Assembly (NCBI RefSeq): GCF_006715785.1
Contig: NZ_VFNX01000001.1
Span: 744,001-808,000, forward strand
From: Streptomyces puniciscabiei
GTDB lineage: Bacteria; Actinomycetota; Actinomycetes; Streptomycetales; Streptomycetaceae
Length of the DNA stretch: 64,000 nucleotides
Direction: 5' to 3'
In this document: in pieces, positions 1-8,338 of the stretch
Numbering within the stretch: the first letter of the stretch is position 1
Layout: every line of letters starts with the position of its first letter
Position numbers and translations under genes: made by a program
Notes under the pieces: generated by a model
Told to the model about the DNA's origin: nothing
Database searches by the model: none
The model's input: the letters and a program-made list of their open reading frames with translations, nothing else

Positions 1-120
1 CCGGTCAGCCGGGACGACCGCTCCCTGTACACGGGTGCAGCCTACGTCGCGGACGATGCCGGGCCCCACTCCCCGAGCTCCGCGATCGGCTCGCCTCCGG
101 TCAGCCCCCGGCTCGGCCGA
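1..120. other. Window-edge stretch, no definable gene
   Basis: The first 120 bases precede the stop codon of the VC0807-like gene. One forward frame stays open from base 1 and could be the tail of a gene cut by the window edge, but it runs on antisense into the next gene without a clear stop, so nothing can be called. Confidence 0.3.
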
Positions 121-960
121 TCAACCCCGGCTCGGAGCCGATCCACTCGCCCGCCGGGCGCGGGGTCGCCGAGACGCCGAGGGCGCTGGGGGCTCTGGTG
201 CCGCCGGGGTGCGTATGTGTTCCTTCGTCGTCGGCCGGCGCGCCTCCGGGCTGTCGCCGGCACCGGCCGCGGTGCCGGGTGCGCCGAACAGCGGGAGGCC
301 GTGGCGGGTGCGGAAGCGGCGGGCGTAGGCGACGGTGGCCGCGCCGGTCAGGGCCAGCAGGAGAAGCGAGAGGGCCCGGGCGAGCAGCGGCACGGCGTCC
401 GTGGGCAGGGTGGCGGCGGCGAGTGTGCCGAGGCCGCCGTCGAGCAGTTGCTCGGTGCCCCAGACGACGGTCAGGACGCGCAGTGCCCGGCGGAACTCGA
501 CGCAGTCCCGCCATATGCCGGCCCGTGCCCCGGCCGCAGGGCCCCGGTGCAGTCGCTGGCCCAGCTGGAAGGCCAGCGGCCTGCCGGTGAACCCGGTGCC
601 GAGTATCCAGCCGCCCACCACGAGGGACAGTGCGGCGTCCTTGAGCAGCAGAAGGCGGGTGCCGCCACCGATCAGAGTGGCGAGCGCGGCGGCGGCCAGC
701 AGCACCGTGCAGAACAGGTCCACGCCGTCGATGCGCCGCTGCCGCAGCGCACCGAACACCAGGCGCAGGGCGGGGGGCGCGCCACTGAGCAGCAGCGCGG
801 GACCCTGGCCGACCGCGAACCCGCGGGCGGCGTAGTAGACGAGGAGCGGCAACAGGATGTCGACGGCGACGGTCAGCAGCGGGCCGTAGGCCATGCCGCC
901 TGCCCCGGCCCCCGTGCGCGAGCGCCGTTCCCGGCCCGACACGTCCGCCACATCCACCAT
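121..960 (-). CDS. VC0807-type multi-pass membrane protein, function unknown
   Basis: This encodes a 279-aa integral membrane protein. It has several hydrophobic helices (for example LLTVAVDILLPLLVYYAARG near residue 30 and an LLLLALTG stretch near 210) and a C-terminal tail rich in Pro, Ala and Arg. The pattern resembles the VC0807-like membrane proteins common in Streptomyces, whose role is unknown; some members sit beside regulators of export. I chose the start at 960 because a strong GGAGG lies 7 bases upstream on the minus strand; the frame stays open further upstream but enters a short tandem repeat that gives a non-protein-like HPVLHPV run. The gene appears to be monocistronic, since a strong hairpin separates it from the upstream minus-strand gene. 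The family call is moderate; the membrane assignment is firm. Confidence 0.6.
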   Translation of the reverse strand: MVDVADVSGRERRSRTGAGAGGMAYGPLLTVAVDILLPLLVYYAARGFAVGQGPALLLSGAPPALRLVFGALRQRRIDGVDLFCTVLLAAAALATLIGGGTRLLLLKDAALSLVVGGWILGTGFTGRPLAFQLGQRLHRGPAAGARAGIWRDCVEFRRALRVLTVVWGTEQLLDGGLGTLAAATLPTDAVPLLARALSLLLLALTGAATVAYARRFRTRHGLPLFGAPGTAAGAGDSPEARRPTTKEHIRTPAAPEPPAPSASRRPRARRASGSAPSRG

Positions 961-1057
961 GTCCCCGCCTCCTTGTCCGGTGTGCTGCCTGCGGCCGGAC
1001 GGTGCCGGCCCACGCGAGAACGCTAGGTCCCGGGCGGTACCAGGCGGATCGGAGCAC

Positions 1058-1111
1058 GGGTGGAACACCGGGTGGAGCACCGGGTGGAGCACCGGGTGGA
1101 AAGAGGGTGGA
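1058..1111. repeat. 12-bp tandem repeat with GGGTGGA core
   Basis: The heptamer GGGTGGA occurs at 1058, 1070, 1082, 1094 and 1105, a 12-bp period with one 11-bp step, and again at 1129 inside the adjacent hairpin. The array lies in the leader or promoter region of the 121-960 gene, between it and the terminator of the YihY-like gene. Confidence 0.8.
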
Positions 1112-1128
1112 CGGCAGCGTCACTCACT

Positions 1129-1168
1129 GGGTGGAGACCACCGGGTGGCCACCTGGTGGTCTCCACCC
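1129..1168 (-). terminator. 40-nt near-perfect palindrome, probable terminator
   Basis: Bases 1129-1142 and 1155-1168 are perfect 14-bp inverted arms, and the 12 bases between them are also self-complementary apart from a G-T pair, so the whole 40 nt can fold. It lies 17 bases past the stop of the minus-strand YihY-like gene. There is no T-run, as is usual for terminators in high-GC actinomycetes. Confidence 0.65.
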
Positions 1169-1185
1169 ACGCCCGCGGCGACCGG

Positions 1186-2427
1186 CTACTGCCGTCCCGT
1201 GCCCGCGTCCCCGTTGGCCCCGTGCGGATGCCGTTCGTCGTTGTCGTGCGGCGGCTCGCCGTCGGGCTCGTGCGGCTCCCGGCCGTGGGTCTTGTGGGCG
1301 TGGTGGGCCTGGTGGGTTTGGTGGGTGTGCTTGGCGGGGGTGCGCAGGCGGGCGGTGACGTCCTCCGGGGGCAGGAAGCGGGACCAGCGCTCGGGGAACT
1401 CGGAGGGCATGTCGGGGTCGTCCGGGTCGGCTTCGCGGGCCGCCGCGGCCCGGGCGACGTACTCGGCGACCTGGGCCTCGCGCGCCCGTTCGTTCGCGGC
1501 GCGGGCGGCGGCCGTGGCGGCGGCGGGCCAGACCCGGTCGATGGCGGCGTTCACCGCCGCCCCGACGAGCACGGCGAAGGCGGACACACCGATCCAGAGC
1601 AGCACGGCGACGGACGCGGCGAGGGAGCCGTAGATCGTGGCGCCCTCGATGGTGTGCACGAGGTAGATCCGCAGGAGGAAGCTGCCCAGGACCCACATGG
1701 CCAGCGCGACCAGGGCGCCGGGGACGTCCTCGATCCACGGGGAGCGGACCGGCACGGACACGTGGTACAGGGTCGTCAGGAAGGCGATGGACAGGACGAT
1801 GACGACCGGCCAGTACAGGACCTGCACCACGGTCGCCGACCAGGGCACCACCCGCACCACCGCGTCGGGGCCCGCCACCATCAGCGGCAGGGCCACCGAG
1901 CCGATGAGCAGGGCCACGATGAACAGCAGGAACGACATCACCCGGGTCTTGACGATGCCCCGGACGCCGTCGAGGCCGTACATGACGGTGATGGTGTCGA
2001 TGAAGACGTTCACCGCGCGGGAGCCGGACCACAGGGCGAAGAGGAAACCGATGGAGATGATGTCGGGCCGGCCCTTCATCACGTCGTGCAGGATCGGCTC
2101 GGTGATCTCCTTCACACCCTTGTCGGACAGGACCGTCCGGGAGGCCTCGAGGATGTTGGTCTCGAGGCTGCTGATGGTGTGGGCGCCGGTCCAGGTGTCG
2201 ACGTAGGCGAGCAGCCCGATGAGGCAGAGCAGCAGCGGCGGCACGGACAGCAGCGTGAAGAACGCCGCCTCGGCCGCCAGGCCCAGGATGCGGTACTCCA
2301 TGCAGGAGTTGACGGTGTCCTTGAGCAGCAGCCAGGCGGTCTTCCGCTTGGAGACGTTCCGGTAGAGGGCTCTGGCCCGGTGGAGGCGACCGGCGGGCGG
2401 CTCGGGGGGTTCACTTGCTGGCTGCAC
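1186..2427 (-). CDS. YihY/virulence factor BrkB family membrane protein
   Basis: This is a 413-aa inner-membrane protein of the YihY (BrkB, formerly RNase BN) family. The family motif region EYRILGLAAEAAFFTLLSVPPLLLC starts near residue 45 (here described in part), followed by further membrane helices with the conserved RAVNVFIDTITVMYGL segment near 140-155. The family role is unresolved; the old RNase BN assignment was withdrawn and transport has been suggested. The C-terminal ~60 residues are cytoplasmic-like and strikingly His-rich (HTHQTHQAHHAHKTH), which may bind metal. I chose a GTG start at 2427; the frame stays open to 2508 without a family-like sequence, and the ribosome site is weak in either case. 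It is transcribed divergently from the acyl-CoA dehydrogenase gene. Confidence 0.8.
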   Translation of the reverse strand: MQPASEPPEPPAGRLHRARALYRNVSKRKTAWLLLKDTVNSCMEYRILGLAAEAAFFTLLSVPPLLLCLIGLLAYVDTWTGAHTISSLETNILEASRTVLSDKGVKEITEPILHDVMKGRPDIISIGFLFALWSGSRAVNVFIDTITVMYGLDGVRGIVKTRVMSFLLFIVALLIGSVALPLMVAGPDAVVRVVPWSATVVQVLYWPVVIVLSIAFLTTLYHVSVPVRSPWIEDVPGALVALAMWVLGSFLLRIYLVHTIEGATIYGSLAASVAVLLWIGVSAFAVLVGAAVNAAIDRVWPAAATAAARAANERAREAQVAEYVARAAAAREADPDDPDMPSEFPERWSRFLPPEDVTARLRTPAKHTHQTHQAHHAHKTHGREPHEPDGEPPHDNDERHPHGANGDAGTGRQ

Positions 2428-2558
2428 GACCCAAAGGTATCCGCAGCACCGGACCGCCCTCACCTTCCCGGGCCGGGCGAGCGCATCCGGCGCGCTCTGC
2501 GGCGGCACTGTGCCACTCTGGAGGCCATCACCGCCGCCTCCCCGGGTAGGTTCGCACC

Positions 2559-4211
2559 ATGGCAGGCACCTCCACCCACACCGTGACGAACCAGCCGCCG
2601 CCCCTGGTCGGCTACGACGTCTTCACCGCCGACCGGGCCCTCGTGGCGGCCGTCGAGCGGTACACCGGTCCGGACGTGCTCGACGAGGTGCGGTCGGAGC
2701 TGTCCGCGCTGGGCCGCGCCGCCGGCTCGGCGCAGCTGCAGGAGTGGGCGGTGCAGGCGAACGAGCACCCGCCCCGGCTGCGCACCCACGACCGCTACGG
2801 CCACCGGATCGACGAGGTCGACTTCCACCCGGCCTGGCACCGGCTGCTCGGCAAGGGTGTCGCGGCGGGCCTGACCGGCGCCTGGACCCGGCCGTCGGGG
2901 CATGTCCGCCGGGCCGCCGGCTTCCTGGTCTGGACCCAGGTCGACGCGGGCAACTGCTGCCCGCTGTCCATGACCCACGCGGCGGTGCCGGCGCTGCGGA
3001 CCGACCCCCGGCTCGCCGCCGAGTGGGAGCCGCGGCTGACGTCCACGGTCTACGACCGTCAGCTGCGGCCCGCCGGGCAGAAGCCCGGTGCGCTGGTCGG
3101 CATGGGCATGACCGAGAAGCAGGGCGGCAGCGACGTACGCGCGAACACCACGTGGGCCCGGCCGCTCGCGGAGCCGGGCACGTACGAGCTGACCGGGCAC
3201 AAGTGGTTCTGCTCGGCTCCCATGTCCGACGCCTTCCTGGTGCTGGCGCAGGCGTCCCCCTCTCCGGGAGAAGGGGGCCTCACCTGCTTCCTCGTGCCGC
3301 GGGTCCTGCCCGACGGTTCCCGCAACGTCTTCCTGGTCCAGCGGCTGAAGGACAAGCTCGGCAACCGGTCCAACGCCTCGGCCGAGGTCGAGTTCGCCGG
3401 TACCTGGGCGCGCCGGGTGGGCGAGGAGGGGCGCGGGGTGCGGACAATCATCGAGATGGTCGCGGCGACCCGGCTGGACTGCGCGCTGGGCTCGGCGGGC
3501 CTGATGCGGCAGGCGGTGGCGCAGGCGATCCACCACTGCGCCCACCGGGAGGCGTTCGGCGGGAAGCTGATCGACAAGCCGCTGATGCGCAACGTCCTCG
3601 CCGACCTCGCGCTGGAGTCGGAGGCGGCGACCGCGCTGACGCTCCGGCTGGCGGCCGCCTATGACGACGGCGGCGAACAGGAACGCGCGTTCCTGCGGCT
3701 GGCGGTGCCGGCCGCCAAGTACTGGATCACCAAGCGCTGTGCGCCCGTTGCGGTCGAGGCCGCGGAGTGCCTGGGCGGAAACGGTTACGTCGAGGAGTCG
3801 GGCCTGCCCCGGCTGGTACGGGAGTCACCGCTGAACTCGATCTGGGAGGGCGCCGGAAACGTTCAGGCGCTGGACGTGCTCCGGGCGCTGCGACGCGAGC
3901 CGGGCGCGCTCGACGCCTGCCTGACCGAGATCGGCCGGACCCATGGCACCGACCACCGCCTCGACCGCGCCGTGAAGGACCTCTTCACCGAACTCGCCGA
4001 CCTGGACGCCGTCGAGGGGCGCGCTCGGCGGCTCGTGGAGCGCCTCGCACTGGTGCTCCAGGGTTCACTCCTGGTCCGGCACGCCCCACCGGAGGTGGCA
4101 GACGCTTTCTGCGCGTCCCGCCTGGGCGGCGACCACGGGGCGGCTTTCGGCACCCTGCCAACGTCCCTGGACCTGACGTCGATTGTGGAGCGGGCGCACC
4201 CCGCCCTGTGA
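2559..4211 (+). CDS. AidB-type acyl-CoA dehydrogenase
   Basis: This encodes a 550-aa flavoprotein of the acyl-CoA dehydrogenase superfamily and matches the AidB branch in length (E. coli AidB is about 541 aa). The branch signature GMGMTEKQGGSDVRANTT lies near residues 180-198, and the C-terminal FAD-domain signature CLGGNGYVEESGLPRL lies near 405-420. AidB proteins bind FAD and double-stranded DNA and are linked to protection from alkylation; isovaleryl-CoA dehydrogenase activity is weak. No Ada-type partner is visible nearby, so the role here is inferred from family only. The ribosome-binding site is poor and the start was taken as the first ATG. The gene ends just before a 13-bp stem-loop terminator. 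Confidence 0.88.
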   Translation: MAGTSTHTVTNQPPPLVGYDVFTADRALVAAVERYTGPDVLDEVRSELSALGRAAGSAQLQEWAVQANEHPPRLRTHDRYGHRIDEVDFHPAWHRLLGKGVAAGLTGAWTRPSGHVRRAAGFLVWTQVDAGNCCPLSMTHAAVPALRTDPRLAAEWEPRLTSTVYDRQLRPAGQKPGALVGMGMTEKQGGSDVRANTTWARPLAEPGTYELTGHKWFCSAPMSDAFLVLAQASPSPGEGGLTCFLVPRVLPDGSRNVFLVQRLKDKLGNRSNASAEVEFAGTWARRVGEEGRGVRTIIEMVAATRLDCALGSAGLMRQAVAQAIHHCAHREAFGGKLIDKPLMRNVLADLALESEAATALTLRLAAAYDDGGEQERAFLRLAVPAAKYWITKRCAPVAVEAAECLGGNGYVEESGLPRLVRESPLNSIWEGAGNVQALDVLRALRREPGALDACLTEIGRTHGTDHRLDRAVKDLFTELADLDAVEGRARRLVERLALVLQGSLLVRHAPPEVADAFCASRLGGDHGAAFGTLPTSLDLTSIVERAHPAL

Positions 4212-4277
4212 GCCGCGCGGGCGCGAGCAACACGCCCCACCAGGCACTCTCTGCCGCGAATCCGGCCGAACCCCCGG

Positions 4278-4315
4278 GCGGGGGTGGTGCTGCGCCGACA
4301 CGGCACCACCCCCGC
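4278..4315 (+). terminator. Stem-loop terminator after the acyl-CoA dehydrogenase gene
   Basis: Arms at 4278-4290 and 4303-4315 are perfect 13-bp inverted repeats (GCGGGGGTGGTGC) around a 12-nt loop, 66 bases past the stop codon. Confidence 0.75.
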
Positions 4316-4355
4316 TCCGCGTCAAGTCTCGGCCACCCTCCGGGCGTCCACCAGG

Positions 4356-4373
4356 GTTGCAAGGGGTTGCAAC
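4356..4373. promoter_or_regulatory. GTTGCAA-N4-TTGCAAC operator-like palindrome
   Basis: This is a perfect 18-bp inverted repeat (GTTGCAA, GGGG, TTGCAAC) about 130 bases upstream of the GAF-domain regulator start. It is AT-richer than its surroundings, which suits a regulator-binding site; the obvious candidate is the adjacent regulator acting on itself. The site is seen directly; its use is inferred. Confidence 0.55.
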
Positions 4374-4506
4374 TTGTTGGCGCACGTGCGCGGAGTGTGT
4401 GCCTCCGGCCTGCCCGGAGCGGCAGTATGAGAGGTGCAGCCGGACCGGAAACCGCCGCCCGGACGGCTTGACAAGCATGTTCGACGCCCTCTCCGGGAGG
4501 ACCCCC

Positions 4507-5808
4507 GTGGTGAACCCGCCGATCAACGTGGCGCGCCTGGCCGCCGTGGACGCGACGCAGGCGGCGCGAGTGCTGAACGAGGTACGCGACGCCACCCTTG
4601 CCGGTCAGCGGGCCAGGGTCGCGCCCCGGCCGGTGATCGAGCAGTCCTGGGGACGGATGCTGCGCAGCGGTGTCGATCCCGACCGCGACTTCAGATCGGG
4701 ACTGCTGTCCTCCGACGAAGTGCGGCGCCGGCGCGAGGAGTCACCGCTCCGGCACGTCCTGCCGGTACTGCGCCAGGGTCTGCTTTCGGTCGCCGACGTC
4801 GCCCAGCACATCATGGTCGTCGCGGACGCCGACGGCCGGGTGCTGTGGCGGGAGGGAGCCTCGCCGGTGCTGCGCAAGGCGGACGGCCTGGGGTTCGAAC
4901 TCGGCGCGGACTGGCGGGAAGACGTCGTCGGCACCAACGGAGTGGGCACCCCGGCGGTCGTGCGGCGGCCCGTACAGGTCTTCGCCGCCGAGCACTTCGT
5001 CCGCTCGCACGCCTCCTGGACCTGCACCGGCGCCCCCATCACCGACCCCCGGGACGGCCGGCTGATCGGTGTCGTGGACGTCAGCGGCCCGCTGGAGACC
5101 ATGCATCCGGCCACCCTCGCCTGGGTGGACTCGGTGGCCAAGCTGGCCGAGGCGCGGCTGCGGGAGATGCACCTGGACTCGCTGGAGCGGTTGCGGGCGG
5201 TGGCGGCGCCGGTGCTGGCCCGGCTGGACGGGCGGGCGCTGGTGGTGGACCGGGACGGCTGGACGGCGGCGGTGTCGGGGATGCCGTACGTACGGCGCGT
5301 CGCGCTGCCCAAGTCGCTGGCGCCGGGCCGCCGGTGGCTGCCGTCACTGGGTTCGTGCGCCGTGGAGCCGCTGGCCGGTGGCTGGTTGCTGCGGGCGGCG
5401 GAGGAAGCGGTCGGCACGGTCACGCGGATCGTGCTGGACCTGGCCAGACCGGGGCGCGGCACGCTGACGGTGTCCGCTTCGGCGGGATCCTGGTCGCGTG
5501 AACTCAGTCCGCGGCACGCCGAGTTGCTGTACCTGCTCGCCGTGCACCGGGCCGGCCGCGGGGCGGCGGCCCTGGCCGGGGACCTGTTCGGGGATCCCTC
5601 ACGCACGGTGACGGTACGGGCGGAGATGTCCCGGATCCGGCGGTACTGCGGGGAACTCCTGCAGCATCGACCGTATCGTTTCCGCGAGGACGCGGAGATC
5701 GAGGTGCTCCTCCCCGACGACCCCCGTGACCTGCTGCCTTCCTCGACGGCGCCGGCGATCACGCGGAGGCGGACGGCCGCGCGGCGCGGGGGGCCCGTGG
5801 ACCGGTGA
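4507..5808 (+). CDS. GAF-domain transcriptional regulator (AcoR-like N-terminal half)
   Basis: This is a 433-aa regulator. The N-terminal region (RPVIEQSWGRMLRSGVDPD) and the GAF-type sensory segment with DVVGTNGVGTPAVVRRPVQVFAAEHF and the following SWTCTGAPI, both near residues 140-185, match the ligand-sensing half of AcoR-type activators. There is no sigma-54 AAA+ domain. Instead, the C-terminal ~100 residues (ELSPRHAELLYLLAVH onward) look like a winged helix-turn-helix output domain. Streptomyces carry several such proteins, often beside aldehyde dehydrogenase or dehydrogenase genes. A strong GGGAGG ribosome site at 4495-4500 supports the GTG at 4507 over the in-frame ATG at 4477. The palindrome at 4356-4373 is a plausible autoregulatory site. 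The ligand is unknown. Confidence 0.8.
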   Translation: MVNPPINVARLAAVDATQAARVLNEVRDATLAGQRARVAPRPVIEQSWGRMLRSGVDPDRDFRSGLLSSDEVRRRREESPLRHVLPVLRQGLLSVADVAQHIMVVADADGRVLWREGASPVLRKADGLGFELGADWREDVVGTNGVGTPAVVRRPVQVFAAEHFVRSHASWTCTGAPITDPRDGRLIGVVDVSGPLETMHPATLAWVDSVAKLAEARLREMHLDSLERLRAVAAPVLARLDGRALVVDRDGWTAAVSGMPYVRRVALPKSLAPGRRWLPSLGSCAVEPLAGGWLLRAAEEAVGTVTRIVLDLARPGRGTLTVSASAGSWSRELSPRHAELLYLLAVHRAGRGAAALAGDLFGDPSRTVTVRAEMSRIRRYCGELLQHRPYRFREDAEIEVLLPDDPRDLLPSSTAPAITRRRTAARRGGPVDR

Positions 5809-5983
5809 GCGTGTCTTCCGCATATTTGCGGGGTCTTCGCCCTGCGCGGGCCGTTACTGCCGTAGCATCCCCTAGGGGCCTCCCCAGCCGCTTCTCGCGT
5901 CAACGAACGGATCATCAGGCGCAGTTGGCCCGCCACCGGCCGGCCCGCCCCGGCGGCGAAGGAGCCCCGGAGAAGGGGACGAG

Positions 5984-7318
5984 ATGAAGCATCGCGGCAG
6001 ACACCGCCGGCGCAGACGGGGCGCTGCACTGCGCGCGGTCCTGACCGGGACGGCGCTGGCGCTCACCGCGGCCGCCACCCTGATCAGCGCTTCCCAGGCG
6101 GACGTCACCGACAGCCCCGGCGCGCTCAAGCCGCTCTCCTCCCCCGCGGACACGGGCCCGCTTCGACTCCAGGAGCAGCTGGTGCCCGCCCGCACGCTGG
6201 ACCGGCTCTCGGCCGCGATGGGCCGTCCGGTCGGCGTGGACGCCGTGCTGGCGGGCGCCGACCGCGCGATGCGCACCTCCGCCGACTGCTCCTCCGCCGA
6301 CCGCGCGTCCCTGCCCGTCGCCCCGGCCGCCACCCGCGCCTACTGCTGGGACCGGGCCGACTCCGGCGGCAGCGCCTGGCGGCCGGCGTCGGTGACCACC
6401 TCCGGGGACGCGGACGACGACGGCGTGTGGGGCACCCACCGGGTCGTGCTCGCCGGGTGGACCCACAGCGCCTCCACCGGCCGGTCCGCCGAGCGGGGGC
6501 TCGCCAGGGTCGCCTTCGTGAACGCCGACGACCCGGCCCACCTCGCCTACCGGTGGGTGCTGCTGGTGGTGCCGGTCGACGGCGGCCGTGACTACCGGGG
6601 GCTGGCCTCCGGGATCTCCGGGATGGTCTGGTACCAGGGCAAGCTGCTGGTCACCGCCAGGACCGGCGGCGCCGACGCGCTGTACGTCTACGACCTCGAC
6701 CGGATCCAGCGCGCCGGTGTCGACGGGCCCGCGATCGGCCGGGTGCCCGGCGGCTGGTCCGCCGACGGCTACCGCTATGTGATGCCCGCGGTCGGCTCGT
6801 ACCGCTTCACCGGGGGCCGGTGCGGCCGTTCCGGCCCGCCCTGTCCGGGCGCGCTCGCCCTGGACCGGAGCACCGTGCCGGACAGCCTGGTCGCCGCGGA
6901 GTGGACCGAGCCGGACGGCCGCCAGAGCGCCCGGCTGTGGCGGTATGCGTTCAGCACGGCTCCGGCGCGGGAGGGGCTGCTCGCCACGGACGCCGCGGGG
7001 CGGGTGACGGCGGTGGAGGCGTACCGGACCCGGGCGGCGGGGATCCGCGGTGTGCTGTCGTACCAGCGGCCGGGCGCGGAGGCCGCGTCCTGGTATGTGG
7101 GACGCCTGCCCGGTTCACGGGACGGACACGGTGCGCTGTGGCGGCAGGACGCCGGCGGGGCGAAGGCGGCCCACTGCGGCGCGGACGGCTCGCACCGCTG
7201 CTGGGCCGAGACGGCGGGCTCCCTGTCCTACTGGCAGGAGACGGGCGAGGTCTGGTCCCTGTCGGACCGGATGCTCTTCACCATGCCCCTGGCCGAGCTG
7301 GACCGTTCCGTGGGGTGA
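5984..7318 (+). CDS. Secreted protein of unknown function
   Basis: This encodes a 444-aa exported protein. The N-terminus has a very basic run (KHRGRHRRRRR) followed by a hydrophobic core ending near SASQA at residues 35-39, a signal peptide; the arginine run is compatible with but not proof of Tat export. The mature part has repeated short beta-strand-like blocks (WYQGKLLVTARTGGADALYVYDL, RLWRYAFSTAPAREGLLATD) and several Cys pairs, suggesting a beta-propeller-like extracellular fold; no catalytic motif is evident. Streptomyces genomes carry relatives annotated only as secreted proteins. A GGAGAAGGGG ribosome site precedes the ATG. The gene stands alone, with a stem-loop after its stop. Confidence 0.7.
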   Translation: MKHRGRHRRRRRGAALRAVLTGTALALTAAATLISASQADVTDSPGALKPLSSPADTGPLRLQEQLVPARTLDRLSAAMGRPVGVDAVLAGADRAMRTSADCSSADRASLPVAPAATRAYCWDRADSGGSAWRPASVTTSGDADDDGVWGTHRVVLAGWTHSASTGRSAERGLARVAFVNADDPAHLAYRWVLLVVPVDGGRDYRGLASGISGMVWYQGKLLVTARTGGADALYVYDLDRIQRAGVDGPAIGRVPGGWSADGYRYVMPAVGSYRFTGGRCGRSGPPCPGALALDRSTVPDSLVAAEWTEPDGRQSARLWRYAFSTAPAREGLLATDAAGRVTAVEAYRTRAAGIRGVLSYQRPGAEAASWYVGRLPGSRDGHGALWRQDAGGAKAAHCGADGSHRCWAETAGSLSYWQETGEVWSLSDRMLFTMPLAELDRSVG

Positions 7319-7331
7319 GCCCGTGAGGTGA

Positions 7332-7360
7332 GTCCGTGGGCGGCCGGGGCGTCCACGGAC
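7332..7360 (+). terminator. Stem-loop after the secreted-protein gene
   Basis: Arms GTCCGTGG (7332-7339) and CCACGGAC (7353-7360) form an 8-bp stem with a 13-nt loop, 13 bases past the stop codon. Confidence 0.5.
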
Positions 7361-7380
7361 CCGGGCTTCTGCGGAGTGGG

Positions 7381-7460
7381 GCGGCCGCGTGCGAGGTTGA
7401 AGCGGCCACGTCGAGGATGGGGCGGCCGCGCGGGGTGAAGCGGCCGCGTGCGGGGTGACC
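7381..7460. repeat. Four degenerate ~20-bp direct repeats
   Basis: Units starting GCGGCC(G/A)CG occur at 7381, 7402, 7422 and 7440, each 18-21 bp long and ending in GTTGAA, GATGGG, GTGAA or GTGACC. The array occupies most of the gap before the GNAT gene, ending 44 bases from its start. Confidence 0.6.
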
Positions 7461-7504
7461 AGGCCGATCGACAGACCGGGCGGCGGGATGATTCCCTGGC
7501 CCGC

Positions 7505-8077
7505 ATGAGCAGCGTCCCTGTCACCACCTGGTCCCTGGAGCAGACCTCGCCGGCCGACCTCCTGCCCGCGGCCGCGCCGGAGGGCGATGTCCGGATCGTC
7601 CGCGCCGAGGTCCCCTCCCCCGAGTTCAGCCGCTTCCTGTACGCCTCGGTCGGCGGCGACATCCGCTGGACCGACCGGCTCGGCTGGACGTACGCGCGGT
7701 GGCAGGAGTACCTGGACCGGCCCGGGGTGGAGACGTGGGTGGCCTACGACCGGGGCACCCCGGCCGGTTATGTGGAGCTGGACCCGCAGGACGAGGGCGT
7801 GGTCGAGATCGCCTACTTCGGGCTGGTACCCGCCTTCCGCGGCCGGCGCATCGGCGGCCATCTGCTGTCGTACGGTACGGCGCGCGCCTGGGACCTGGCC
7901 GAGCGGTGGCCCGGGCGGGCGCCGACCAAGCGGGTGTGGCTGCACACGTGCAGCAAGGACGGCGAGTTCGCCATGGACAACTACCAGCGGCGCGGGTTCA
8001 AGCTGTTCGACACCAAGGTCGAGCTGGAGCCGGACGCGGCGGCGCCGGGACCCTGGCCCGGCGCATACCGGCTCTGA
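7505..8077 (+). CDS. GNAT family N-acetyltransferase
   Basis: This 190-aa protein is a GCN5-related acetyltransferase. The acetyl-CoA binding motif A region is readable as IAYFGLVPAFRGRRIGGHLL near residues 98-118 (the R-G-x-x-I-G-G-x-L form of Q/RxxGxG/A), and motif B-like NYQRRGFKLFDTK lies near 159-172. The substrate is not predictable from sequence. The ATG at 7505 begins a good family-like N-terminus. It stands alone between the repeat cluster and a terminator, upstream of the sulfur operon, with no sign of co-transcription. Confidence 0.85.
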   Translation: MSSVPVTTWSLEQTSPADLLPAAAPEGDVRIVRAEVPSPEFSRFLYASVGGDIRWTDRLGWTYARWQEYLDRPGVETWVAYDRGTPAGYVELDPQDEGVVEIAYFGLVPAFRGRRIGGHLLSYGTARAWDLAERWPGRAPTKRVWLHTCSKDGEFAMDNYQRRGFKLFDTKVELEPDAAAPGPWPGAYRL

Positions 8078-8116
8078 CCTGCCCGTACAAGCCTTCCCGC
8101 ACGGCATGTGAGCGAC

Positions 8117-8151
8117 GACACCCTCGTCCCATATTCCGGGACAAGGGTGTC
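8117..8151 (+). terminator. Stem-loop terminator after the GNAT gene
   Basis: GACACCCT (8117-8124) pairs with AGGGTGTC (8144-8151), and inside it GTCCC pairs with GGGAC around an ATATTCC loop. It insulates the acetyltransferase from the sulfur operon. Confidence 0.7.
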
Positions 8152-8167
8152 CGCATGATGGATAAAG

Positions 8168-8182
8168 CTGGACTGTGTCCAG
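8168..8182. promoter_or_regulatory. CTGGAC-TGT-GTCCAG palindrome upstream of the sulfur leader peptide
   Basis: This perfect 6-bp inverted repeat with a 3-bp centre lies 22 bases before the leader-peptide ATG, in the likely promoter region, so it could be an operator for sulfur control. No regulator gene is adjacent. Position and symmetry are seen; function is inferred. Confidence 0.4.
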
Positions 8183-8204
8183 ATCGCCGTGACACGCTTC
8201 CGTC

Positions 8205-8288
8205 ATGTCTGGAACTGGAATTGCCTTGGTGAGTCGGCGGCACGTCGACCTCGGCCGCATGTCCAGCGCCATCTGTCCGGCGAGCTGA
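8205..8288 (+). CDS. Putative leader peptide of the sulfur assimilation operon (27 aa)
   Basis: This 27-codon frame begins MSGTGIALVSRRHVDLG, ends SSAICPAS and stops at TGA 8286-8288. It matches the small putative leader peptides (SRRHVDLxR...SAIC type) that I recall upstream of sulfur-metabolism genes in Streptomyces. It lies 124 nt upstream of sir, and an 8-bp GC hairpin (8339-8360) lies between them. A Cys codon near its end suggests that translation of the peptide senses cysteine supply; this is an inference by analogy with the cysteine-responsive leader ORFs of mycobacteria, which however are poly-Cys while this one has a single Cys. There is no strong ribosome site, so the transcript may be close to leaderless. 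Confidence 0.72.
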   Translation: MSGTGIALVSRRHVDLGRMSSAICPAS

Positions 8289-8338
8289 CGCCCCAGCACC
8301 GCCGCGAACCCCCTACCTGATTTTCCCCGCGCAAGGAC

